A stretch of DNA of 64,000 nt, taken from Nymphaea colorata (lineage: Eukaryota; Streptophyta; Magnoliopsida; Nymphaeales; Nymphaeaceae). The notes under the pieces were generated by a model, which saw nothing but the letters and a program-made list of their open reading frames with translations, ran no database searches and was not told where the DNA came from. Shown here piece after piece: positions 35,584-47,634 of the stretch (position 1 is its first letter; every line of letters begins with the position of its first letter). Made by a program: the position numbers and the translations under genes. The stretch lies in the NCBI RefSeq assembly GCF_008831285.2, contig NC_045140.1:12458505-12522504 (forward strand). The letters run 5' to 3'.

Positions 35584-38101
35584 ACCGTGATGGGACCCAT
35601 CATTATCTAACTACCATTTTTATTTTCACATTTTAAAATTTAAATGTTATCTTTAATGCCAACACTACATCAATCTTAATGGCCTAGATCTAGTTGGTGT
35701 TTCATTACATATATTTCTAAGCATGTTTTGATGATATGATTTTATTTACTTTCTTACACCCAGGACTAATTGAGGATACTTAATTTAGATTTAGAATTCA
35801 AATACAAAGCTCTTCAATTTAAGGCTTAATTGAAAACATGGTTTGCTTTCTTTTCATTTTAATCATGATATTACACAATATTATATTAGAGACAACTAAT
35901 TTAGCATAATTACTCACATTTTAAAATTTTCTTTACTTGTTTGTGCCGGTTATCATGTTGTTGAGCTTGGTCTTAGGTAGTAGCATAAGACTAAGCGTTA
36001 CAACCAGACTACACCTTGGGCAGGAAAGCCCCCTCGTTAGTATAATAAATAGTAAGTTGTGTGAGAAAGGAGAAAACCCTACCTTGAGTTGCTTAATGGA
36101 TGAGTTTATACTCATACTAAGTCTTTTGGCTAATGTATATTGGCGTATCTTATCTAAAACAATCACAACTAATTATACTAACTTCAATTAGGATCCTATG
36201 TTTTTCTCTTTTCAAAAATATGCATGATAGATGTATGTGACTTTAGGAAGTGCTGGATACATATCATTGTATGGTAAATGCTTGTGTGCCTTCGATCCAC
36301 TTCTTGATTAATTTAATAACTTTCAATTTCACATTCCATCTTTTTCATTTAAATCAATATTTTCTTTAATCATCCCTATGTAATCTTCTACATGACCACG
36401 TCATAAGCCTATACTTTGACCCTTCTACCTAAGTGACATTGGTTAACTCTCTCTTCAAGTTCTATCATTTGGCAAGTCTAATTTTTTTATTACTTCAAAC
36501 TCTACATTGTATCATGTCTTGTCAATCTCTCATTTATATTCATATATCCAACCTCTTATTCATGAACATTATACCCAATTATTTGTTCAATTACCAACTT
36601 TGCCAAACTCAATTCATGCATTTAGCTTGATAATTTTCTAACTTCAACACTCATAATGCATCTTTCTTCCCATTTTACTACTTCTATGATTTTGTTGGGT
36701 CACATTTATTCCAAGTTGATTACTAATATTTGTTTTACTTCAATATACTCTATTTTCAATTATTGGATATGTGATTTTAACTCATTCATTCACTCATATT
36801 GAGTCTATATCTTCTCATATCAAACCTCATATTTATTATTTACCTCCTACTCTACCTGAGCATTAATCCTATCCAAAATCGAGATTCTTCATGAGTGGTA
36901 GATTGCTCACACTTTTCTCTATTTTTTTGTTTTATTTTTAAAATATTATCAACTTGATATCTCACTATGAAAATTACTACCTACTGATCATATTTCTATA
37001 ACAAGTTTCTTTCTTGCAAGCTTTTGTTCCAATTGTTTGTCACTAAAGACAAATCCAAATTTTTTTTGTACTAAGTTTATAAAAATAATATTACCTTATA
37101 CTCTCATTTTCTTATTAGTGAAAAATATATCAATTTTCTTTATATAGTTTTTTTTACGTCTTCTTTTTACTGAGGCATTTTCCATTATTTTCTTCACCCC
37201 AACCCCAACCCAAGACATCAACCATCTATCTTTTTCCCAGTACATTGGGGCATTTTGTTTTGAATCGAATCCTATCTCTTACAAGTCATGACACTTGTTA
37301 ACACTAGGACATCTTTTTAAATTTAGAAATATTTTCTAAACTGCTTTTCTCACATATTTTACCACAAGAATTATTCTAACAAATCTTTTAAATCATCCTT
37401 GTCCATCAAGAAAAAAGTCATATCCCAATCAAATTAACTCTGTTGCTAAGCTGAGGATTTGATCAAGCGCAACTCGTTGTTAGGTTCGGGGCATTCTAAA
37501 ACTAGTTCAACCATGTTACTAGACAAGAGAATCTTGTAGATCGAGCACCACTAGGCCATTTGGCCAAGGGCTTGTCAAAGCAAGCTCAACACAACAGTTA
37601 GGTTGGTGTATTTTACTAAGCAAGTTCAAAATCCACCCTTTGGTGAAAACAAAAGCTTTAAGACACTTGAGGTGATAGGAAGTCTTCCATTCACAATCAA
37701 TGTAGAAGCAATAAGGTCTCATTCTTTGCTTCGTCAAGAGTATTCGATGTGATGAGAGTTATTTTATGACATTTCCACTTGTTTTAGAGCAACCAATTCA
37801 AGGAAGAGGTTAAACTTAAAATTATGAAGAAAAGAGCAACCCATGCACGCAAGGGATAAAACCTGCAAGGCAATGCAAACCATGCAGGGGGGTTAAACCT
37901 AAACTCAGTTTCGGCAAACCTGTGTAAGTAATGGATTAAACCTGCAACATATGCTCAAACAACTCATTCATGTAAGGGGTTAGACCAGAAATACAATTCC
38001 GACATTTTAATTTTTAGCCAAATTTTTGTAATCAAAATTTGAGGTGCTTATCTTTGCCACTAAGCATGAATTACACCAGTTTAGCAACAAAGAGGGGCAT
38101 A
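35584..38101 (+). other. Non-coding interior of the LARD-like element
   Basis: About 2.5 kb, AT-rich, without a frame longer than about 85 codons and without any recognisable retroelement motif. Confidence 0.7.
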
Positions 38102-41100
38102 TGTAATCATTGCAAATTTTAAAAAAAATCTAAATTTAGTATTTTTTTGAATATTTTATGATAATTTTACAACCACCTTCAAGGATTTTTGGCTTCAAAC
38201 ACTTCAATTTCTCTTAATTTTGGTTAATTTCTTCTTTTATTTGACTGTCAACGTTATTTTGGACTTATTTGAATCTAATTTCAGACTTTAGACACAAAGC
38301 CCAATTTCAGTTTAGACTTATTTTATAATTCAAATTGGGATTGAGTCTAAAAACTCACATTGAAGCCTAAAACAAATCCCTAGATCTGAATCTGGATCCA
38401 AATTCTAGTTTCATCTCCAAAACAAAGCCTTAGAACCAAATCTAGACAAAAAATCTCAACCCCAGACTCAAAATAGATACCTAAATCTAGATTTAGATCC
38501 AAATTGAAACTCTAGATCCAAATCAGATCTAAAGATCTAGATCCATCTCCAAGTTACAGCTCTAGATACAAAATGAACCCATATCCAAATTCTAAAACCA
38601 GATCCAAAACAAAATTTTAGATCCAGACTTAGATCCAAATCTCATTTCATGACTCATTTGATCCCAGTTTGTGCCTTTGATCCAATTTAGAACCGATCCA
38701 GACATAGATGCAAAATTTAGATTCATGTCCTTGTTCAGTTTCAAATTCTTAATCTAGATCCAATTCCATGTCTTTACTTCAATCCAAATCTAAATCTGAT
38801 ATTTAGATCTAGTAATAAATTTTAGATCTAAATCCAAATATATTATTTTTGATCTATTCTAAGCTCTTGATCAAGATCCAGCTCCAAATCTGAGACCTAA
38901 ATCCATTTTTAGATCCGAATACAAGTCACAGATCATTCTCAAGCACAAGTATCAAGGCATTATGATGATTTTCCAAATATCAATAATTTATAATTCAAAA
39001 TTTTAAAAATACCCTTGTTTTTTTTAAAATATCATTGAATTTCTAAAAATACCCTTGATTTTTTGAAAATATCGTTGCATTTCCCCAAATGCCCTTGATT
39101 TTTTTTAAATGTCATTGAATTTTCCAAAATGCGATTGATTTTTTTTGTCAGAATACCCTTCATGGGGCCCACAACCGACTTGGCAGGCTGATAAGGCCTA
39201 GTTTGGCTGCGCTGTTATGCATGGCCCTAGCATGTCTGGCCTTATTGGCCAATCTAGGTGTGGGCTGGCTTGGCCGACTACATCCTAGCCAATCACTACC
39301 CCGACCTGCTTAGGGTGGCCAATCCGAGCCTTGGCAGGCCTGACCGGCCAAGCCCGGCCTGGGTACACTTGGCCCGGCCATTTAGCGCTACGGCCAGCTC
39401 GAGGAGCACGACCAAGGCAAAATTTTCCTCATTTTTCATTTTGATTAAGATTTTTTTTCTCATTTTTAACTTATCTTTTTATCATTTTAACTTGCTTCTC
39501 CATTTCTTTTAACTCGTTTACCTCTTTTAAGTTTGTTTTTCTTTCATTTTAACTTCTTCTTGTTTCATTCTTTACTCCTCTCTTTTTTATTTTAGCGTTT
39601 ATTTTTCTCATTCTTAACTTTCCTCTATCATTTTAACTTATGTTTCTCTCATTTTATTTTCTTATGTTTATTTCTCTCTTTTATTCCTCTTTTCATTTCT
39701 CTTTCTTTTTAATTCTTTCTCTTTCAAATCTCTTTCTCTATTTTTCTCTAATATTATTTTTCTCTTTCTCTCTTAATTTCTCTCTATCGATTCTTGCTCT
39801 TTTCTGGTATATTTATCTTTCATTTTTCTATCTATTAATCTCTTTATTTTGATGGCTTGATTGTTTGTGGATGTGTATTATGATGTGAAGATTTGGGATG
39901 TGTTATTTTTCTATTTTCATTATTTTGATATTGGGGCATGTCCAACTCGTGAAACACCAAACACGCTTGATGTACATGTTACTTGCATCGAGCATGTCAT
40001 TTTTTATTTTCAAATTACAAATATGTCTTCTATTATTTTTCTAATCATTCATTTATTTATCATCTTCCTTTGGTCGACTTATATTTTCAATACACTATTG
40101 AATGACTTGCTAGACAAAATCTTAACTCTATGAATTTCTAATAATTTTTTCTTTTCTGTTGCTCTATAGATATATGTTATAGTATCAATGGTTTATTTCT
40201 TTCTTAAGCATATAAAATTTATGTAATCATGCATGCACCATCACTTATGGGATTCATGAATCCTTACAAGCATTTCTCTAAGAAGCTTAAGTAAGACAAG
40301 ATCAAACTCTAATGAGGTGATAATCAAATTAAGGTAAAAAACTGAAACTTAGTTAAGATTCAAGGGAAACACCCCTACAAATTTTAATATTTTTCTTGTT
40401 TCAAATATAAAATCTTTATTTTTTTCATATTACTTTGATTTTCAAGTATTTGCAATATTACAACATTCCTCATTTTGGCCATATAATGAACAAGAATTAT
40501 GGTTATCATCCATCTATTTTAATATGTTTTTTTTTAAAACAAAATTTGAAAAGTTTGCTTCCACAAAGCATGACAAGTTGAAACTATATTTTTCAAAACA
40601 ACTAATTTATAAATATGTTTCTAACCATATTTCCTCAAACATGTTGAAATTTTGATTTCCAAAATTATCCTTAAATATAAGTTATCTTTATTTGACTTCT
40701 AATGAGAATATTCGAAGAACTCAAACAATCTTAAAAGAATTTGTTTTGAATAATTGATTTTCTATACTATTTGGTTATTCCAACATTTCAATTTAAATTT
40801 TCTAAAGATGATAATTATTCAGAGTTCATTAACCATTAAGACCATAGTTTTAAAGCTGATACTTTTAAACCAAACCATATTTTAATCATTTCAAAGTTTA
40901 TCTCAAGATTTTAAAATTTACTTAAACTTGGGCACACATGCATATAGGATTTATAATAACATTTCAAATATTGAAATGTGCAAAGCAAGTTGATAGTTTT
41001 TGGTTGGGTTACCCCCAACAAAGGTGTTGGAAACAACCGGACCTCATACTGACAGGCAAGTATATGTTTCTCTCTCATTTCAAAACAAAATCTCATTTTT

Positions 41101-41147
41101 CTGAAGCCTCCAAAAAACCAAAATAAATTTTGGGATGCAAGTACACA
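38102..41147 (+). repeat. 3' LTR of the nested LARD-like element
   Basis: Homologous to 32,362-35,583 but shorter. About 450 bp corresponding to roughly 33,430-33,880, including the TATA-like element, is missing around 39,380-39,410. The degenerate AGATCCAAATCT tract is at about 38,290-38,900. Confidence 0.8.
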
Positions 41148-43165
41148 AAAAGTAGTCTAAATACATAGAGATCTCACACCTGTCTTAAGCAAATATCATG
41201 CTAGAATGCTCATTACTGCGCAATTGGGATCGAGGAGATACTTGACTCGATACTTCGTCTAAGCTATCTTAGGTAGTTATAATTCTAGCATGCATATGTC
41301 ATGTTGTAATCATTTAAAAACAGTCAATCAGTGTCACACATTTCATTCATTTGTCAAATGACCCGCCCTTTCACATATCGTTCAAATAAAAACATATCCA
41401 TAGGATCCAATGATCCTGAAAGTCCATATTTGGAACAGAACGTACACTCAATATTTGGCCTTAGGTAGGAATTTTCATAAAATGCCGCCATACATGTTGT
41501 GCATCCCCACAAATACCAAAATCACATCGAGCTCCGGATCGTGTCTCTCAAGGCCTGCTCGATGTATCCGGTCCACCTGCAAAAACTCAAAGCAATAAGA
41601 TTTTCATACATCTCGTTCTATAAATCTATTAGATAGAAAAGAGGACTGCTGAGTCATAGGTAAACGATCCTAGAAAGTGCCGAGAGGTTGAATCGGCCCA
41701 CAAAACCTTCCTTCAAGTATTTTTCATATTTACAAGGTCATGGAATGCCTTCACTCACCTTCCACACATTTGCATGAGCTTTCTCGCAATCTTAATTCAA
41801 CATGAATATTTCCTAAATCCATCAAATGCAAATACACTCTCATATTATTATAAGCATTAATTCACATCTCTCACTTGCTAGACCCAAGCGATGCCAAGGT
41901 TGCACGATTGGAGTCACTAAGCATGAGTCTTCCCAAATACACCACTATGTGCATCATTGATTAATTAGGCACCTAATCTATGTGGTTAATGCCTTGTTGA
42001 AGCATCACCATTTGCATTTTTGCTTCTCTATTAGCGATTCGAAGATGACACAATACTATTTCACTAGCAATAGCGTACATCAATCAAATATAAGGGTGTT
42101 TCTTTCGCACCCTAGTGCACATCCGAATCCTAATAACTTAAATATTTTGTCTTCCTCTCAAACTGTAAATTTAACATGCAAAACAAAATAAGTACTCCCT
42201 TCTCATATGCATCGCAACGTCCACAAGGATTAGCTTCCCTCAAAACCAGTCCTAACCTTCCCTAATGCATTGAGATTTTTACCATGCGTCTTAGATCATT
42301 CAATCTTGAATCTATTATGTTCAAATAATAATTATTCATGAGTTAAGGAAAATATTAGACAAAATAGACTCGAAAGTCTCACTCATCCCTCTTATGGAGC
42401 TCAAATTGATGCAGTCTTCCGTGGTAGCTCCTCAAGCATTCCTCCAGCCACCAAACATCAAAGTAGTCCACAGCTAACGCCCCCAAACCTATTGTGCTCC
42501 AACACCCGAACCAGCAGCCTCAAGAAGAGTGAAAAATATTGATTTTCTCTTAATAGGTTTGGTGTCAACATGAAATGAGAATCATGAGGGAGAAAACAAA
42601 TGCAACTCAAATAAAATGAGTGAGGGACATGATAGTGAGAGTCCGAGAGGGAGAACGTGCCAATGATCAAGAGAGTGAGCGGGAGGTTTGATCCAGATGT
42701 AAGGGAAGGAGACCAAAAGACAGGTCACAAGAGGCTCTGAGCAGGAGCAAGGGAGAAAACATGAGACAGAGAGGGGGAGAGTCAGAGAGAAACAGTGAAG
42801 GAGATGAGAGAAACCAAGAGAGACCAAGGGTGAGAATGAGGGAGCAAACGGGAGACAAAGGAAAAGCAAGAAAGAGCTCGATAGAACTCAGGAAAACGAG
42901 GAGGAGACAGAGAACTCACCTTCTCTTCACCGCTGGTTTTTCCTCATCTTCCTTAACTTCTTCTTCTGGTGCTCTAATCGATCAAGAAACCCCACCGCTG
43001 GATTTTTTTTTCCTTCTTCTTTTTCCTCTTCGTTTATGCCTCCTCCCTTCTTTGTTTCTTGTTGTTAAACTCAAAACACCGAGAGAGGGAGGGAACACTT
43101 AGGCATAATGCTCTTTACAGCCCGCGGGTTGGCAACATGGGTTCGGGTCTTGACCCTAATCCAGA
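41148..43165 (-). repeat. 3' LTR of the Tekay-like element, proximal part
   Basis: Aligns with about 48,737-50,610. Rejoining the two LTR parts at 32,361/41,148 restores the order seen in the intact LTR. The outermost bases differ from the 5' LTR: after GGCAACAT the sequence reads GGGTTCGGGTC instead of AGGTGTTACA. Confidence 0.75.
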
Positions 43166-43899
43166 CCCCCCTTCTCACTCAAAAAATATCATGTGCTACA
43201 TCCTACCATCCTTAATTAAAAATTTCTTCATCGAAATTTAGAACTACCTCAATTTAAGAAGGATACTTCTTTTACATGTCGACCTCAAGCTCCCAAGTTC
43301 ACTCTTTCAAACCATGATAGAGCCATTTTACCTTTACTAAAGAAATCTGCTTGGTGCAAATTATTTGCACTCTTTGATCCACAATTCTAATATGTTTTTC
43401 TTTCATCATCAAATCATCTTAAACTTGAATACCTTAGAAATCAATCACATGCGTAGGATCTAGGACATACTTCCAAAGCTTGGAGACGTGGAAAATGTCA
43501 TGAACATGACTCAACTCTGGTGGTAGTGCCAATTCCTATGTCACCTCTCTCAATTTCTCTAATATTTCAAAAGGCTCAATAAACCTTGAGCTCAACTTTC
43601 ACTTAATCCTGAATTGCAAAATGCCTTTAGTAGGTGAGATTTTCAAAAACACATGATCACCAACCTCAAAAGCCAGAACTCTACATAGAGTGTCAGCATA
43701 GCTCTTCTGTCTATTCTGAGTTATTAATAACTTCATCATCATCAACTTGACTGGGTTAGGGTAATGCTGCAATGCCAAAGGGTTTTCGATCTTGCTATCA
43801 CCATTTTCAATTCAACAAATTGGTGATTTGCAAGTCATTCCGTACAATGCCTCAAAAAGTGTCATACCAATGCTAGAGTGGTAATGTTATTGTATGCAA

Positions 43900-45450
43900 A
43901 CTCTGCCAATTTCACACATTTATTCATTCTCTTTTTTAATAAAAAAAGCATGTTCTATGTCATCTAAGGCCTGGATGGTTCTCTTAGATTGCTCATCAGT
44001 TTGGGGGCGAAATGTTGTGCTCAACTTAAGCTTAGTGTCCAATGGTTTTTATAGTTGCCCTCAGTCTCACTGTCCCACTAATATATAACTTTGTGAGACT
44101 TTCCAATGTTTGATTGATTTTAATTGACAGAAAATGAGCTAAATTTTCAATCGACCAACAATTACTCATATGACATCTTGCTATTCTTGATACAAGGCGA
44201 ACCTACCATGAAATCTATTGTGATGTCCTCCCATTTCTATACTGAAATATCTATCTTCTGTAACAAGCTTCTAGGTCACTGATGTTTGCTTTAACTCGAT
44301 AGCAAACTAAGCATTTTTTCACATATTTTACAATTTCACGCTTCATTTTAGGCCACCACATTCACAAACATCTTTGTAATGCTATGGTATATGTAAAATG
44401 TGGATTCATGAGCTTCATCAAGTAACTGATGTTTCACCCCTTCATCTCTAGGGACCTACAATCTTTGCCGAAACCACAATGAACTATCCTCATTCTAGTA
44501 CCAAGAGGATCCACTTTATTTTCTTCCATATTTTCAGGAACATCAGTGTCTTCCTTTTGCTTCAATATAAGCTCATCCAGTAAGGAATATCGTATTAAGA
44601 CTATCATAGTTGCTTTATTTTCATCACATAGGTGGGACTGCCATGCTACTACATAATAAAATAATGCCCAAGAGTGATTCAACATACTATATGTCATTGC
44701 TCCCTTGTGTCTACTCAAAGCATCAACTAACACATTACCTTCTCGGGGCATTATGATACTTAAAAATTGTAATCTTTTAAGTACTTAGTTCATCTTCTTT
44801 GTCTCAGGTTGAGATATGTTTGGGATAATATGAACTTCACGACTTGTGATTTGTAAACACCTCGAACACTGGCCCATAGAGATAATGTCTTCATATTTTC
44901 AATGCAAATACTATTGCTCTTAACTCCAAATCATGGGTGGGATAATGTTTCTCATGATTCTTCAATTGTCTATATGCATAGGCCACTATATGTCCACGTT
45001 GCATCAATACACCACTATAATCGATTTATAATGTATCAGTGTATACAACAAATCCTGACTTCTAAGATGGAAGCGTCAATATAGGTGTAGAGGTAAGTTT
45101 TTCCTTCAAAATTTGAAGACTCTTCTCACACTCCGCATCCCATATGAACTTCACTCTCTTTCTTAATAGCTTAATCATGAGCAGAGCTATTTTTTAAAAG
45201 CCTTATATAAACCTATGATAGTACTTTGCCAATCTCAAGGAGTTTCTACACTCAATTACATTGTATGACATCTTCCACTCCTGTACTGCCGACACCTTAG
45301 TAGGGTCTATAGAAACTTCATCTTTTGATATCACATTACTAAGGACGTTCACCTTCTTTAGCCAAAACTAGAATTATGAATACTTGGTATATAATTTATG
45401 CTTGCATAAAATCCTCAACGCACTCTTTAGGTGGTCTTTTGTTCTAAGTA
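43900..45450 (-). pseudogene. Gypsy RNase H and integrase remnants
   Basis: Minus strand. RT connection at about 45,445-45,180 (broken by stops). RNase H end at 44,751 downward (P-R-E-G-N-V-L-V-D-A-L-S-R-H). Integrase zinc-finger and core remnants at about 44,430-44,150, including W-W-P-K-M-K-R-E-I-V-K-Y-V and a W-E-D-I-T-I-D-F block. There are several frameshifts and stops, so no functional protein. Confidence 0.8.
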
Positions 45451-45454
45451 TGGA

Positions 45455-46310
45455 TGCATGTTGACCCATTTGGCAATAAGAACAATAGCAAACTATTCCA
45501 TGAACAAGTCTTAACAACTGGAACACTTTAGCACAATATTGCATGAACTTACTTCAATCTTTGAAATAGATTCATGAGACAAGAACAAATTTCTTCTTAT
45601 TACCAAACAGCCCCTTAGCAAAATGATGCAGGGCTAATAAAGCCATGCTATAAATATTAATATTTTTATTCTTCTAAATTTTAACCAAAAAAGCTTTTCT
45701 CAAAAATGTTGATACAGGCTGATTCTCTATGACACATACCAATTGTTTTCCCAATATCTTTTTCAAATTACATTATTAGCAGCACCGACTTAGTGCTAGT
45801 TCAACTGGTCGCTTGTGATTCCTTTTAGAGTGACCCTCTAGAGGTTTGTGAGAATGTAATTCACTCTGCGGTGGCCGATGAACAAAAACTTGATTCGAGA
45901 AGATTTACATGATCGCATCCTCTACCAACTCTCCCACTCTCTTCATTCTATTAATATTGCCAACTTCAGCACTCGGTTGAGATACACTTTGAAACATATA
46001 CAAGGAGAGTGTGAAAGGGATATGCTTATACAGCAGTTGAAACAGGTTTAGAAGAGTGTTTCAGATTCAACTACTAATGGGTAAGGTCTACTTCCCAGCA
46101 ATGAATCTCCCAGAGTCGGACGTACTTGGTAAATGTTAAGTTGGTGGTCAAGGAAGACTTGAGAATGCTCGATGATAAGGACAAAGAACCTTGTTACCTT
46201 GACTTCTTTTTTTAGCTAAGGAACAGACTATTTGGGAACTGCTTTTCGGCTAATCCCAAGAAGTGTAGCATTGCTGGGGGGAGTGGGACAAGCGAAACAG
46301 TTTCATTGGC
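45455..46310. mobile_element. ~860-bp insert splitting the gypsy RT region
   Basis: RT reading stops at V-S-S-K near 46,313 and resumes on the minus strand near 45,445 with H-L-K-S-A-L-R-I-L-C-K-H-K-L-Y. The bases between are unrelated to gypsy pol. The minus-strand interior has a GGGGCTGTTTGGTAATAAG stretch (about 45,610-45,630), of a style common in small plant DNA elements, and a GC-richer part at 45,790-46,290 that I do not recognise. The ends and target duplication were not resolved. Confidence 0.5.
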
Positions 46311-47016
46311 TGGGTTCCCCCTTTGAGGATACCAAAATGCCATCCATAAATACAATAACAAACCAATCCAAATAGTTTTGAAAAACCTGATTCATGAGGT
46401 CCATAAATGTTGTCGGAGCTTTGGTCAACCCAAAAGGCAAGTGGCTAAATTTGTAGCGCCTATCTCTAGTTTGAAAGGTTGTCTTAGCAACATCTTCCTC
46501 ATCTATCAAAAGTTGATAACAGCTTGTCCTTATATCAATCTTGGAGAACACCTTTGCATTTTTGAGCTGGTCAAATAAGTCCTCAATTTTAGGAAGCGGA
46601 TACTTAGTTAGTTTTGAGGTGACTTGATTCAATGCGTAATAATCAATGTATAAGTGCATCATCTCATCTTTCTTCTTAGCAAACAATATGAATGCTCCCC
46701 AAGGCAATACGTTGGGTCACATAAAGCCCTTATCTAAGAGCTTATATAGTTGCTTCTTCTATTCTTTTAGCTCTGCCAGTGCCATACGATATGGTGCCTC
46801 GTAAATGGGGTCTGTTCTTGGTAACAACTTTGTCTTGAATTCAACTTCCTTTATTGGAGGAAAACTCGTCAACTCTTCAAGAAACACATATGGATACTCA
46901 CTCACAACGACCACATCTTCTAGTTTCACCAGCTTAGCCTCATCAGTCATCATGTTGACCAAGAATGCAACACTCCCTTTTTCTAACAATAGTTTGGCCT
47001 TTAATGCAAATACCAT
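46303..47016 (-). pseudogene. Gypsy reverse transcriptase, broken
   Basis: Two frames, 47,016-46,759 (protease-RT linker ending Y-R-M-A-L-A-E-L-K-E) and 46,707-46,303, together give the RT fingers and palm: [41 protein letters not shown]. The catalytic block that is normally (Y/I)-D-D reads F-M-D-G-I-L-V, so the second Asp is lost. A frame break lies between the two parts. The frame ends where a foreign insert starts. Confidence 0.9.
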
Positions 47017-47634
47017 TACCTTGTCAGTTCAACTTGCTTTTCGAGTTTGCAATTCTATGCCTACATCTACATGAACTGTTTAAATGTCACCGAGGCTGCC
47101 TTTTTTTTAGGCACTGCATTGGTGTGTCCTGTAGGTGATACATGGCTCCTCTGGTTGCTTACCATCAACTAGACTAGGGAGGTCAACATTCACAATGTCG
47201 TCAGTAGTATAGTCTACTGATCCATATGTAGAGTCTGCATTAGTGGGTTTGGCAACCCACACCAATATGAGCAAACTGTTGCCCCTATATACTATCGTCT
47301 AAAGGGGTATGTGCATCCGGGGCTGAACTCAGCCTTCTCTATGCCTCACTAGCTAGCCCACCTCCCTTCTTTTCCCTTCGTTGGCACTCCATCTATATAA
47401 GTAAGAACATCCATTTTTATTATAGAATATATGACAAGCACTTCAAGTCAAATTGCAAAGATATATCGTCATAATAATGTCACAACATCAATCCATACAA
47501 TACATACATAATCTTAGTTAGACTCAAAAATACTATATGAGCTCAATCAAGTAGCACATACCTAGGCAACATGGCTTCAAATACAGCTTTTGCTCACATT
47601 CATAGTGGTGTGCCCACAACTCTGATGCCAAAGC

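Larger units (their letters stand above)
32362..41147 (+). mobile_element. Nested LARD-like LTR element without coding region
   Basis: Two long direct repeats flank a 2.5-kb interior: 5' LTR about 32,362-35,583 and 3' LTR about 38,102-41,147. The 3' LTR begins TGTAATCATTGC, preceded by a purine-rich AACAAAGAGGGGC tract (38,086-38,098). That places the element in plus orientation. A TGGGACCCAT sequence about seven bases after the 5' LTR may be the primer site. The interior (35,584-38,101) has no frame resembling gag or pol. Long LTRs with a non-coding interior fit a large retrotransposon derivative (LARD). It sits inside the 3' LTR of the gypsy element and is therefore younger than it. Confidence 0.8.

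Noticed and set aside
42582-43102. Frames of 95 and 113 codons on opposite strands
   Set aside because: Both come from GA/CT-rich LTR sequence and match the equivalent part of the other LTR near 50,300-50,600, so they are not genes.
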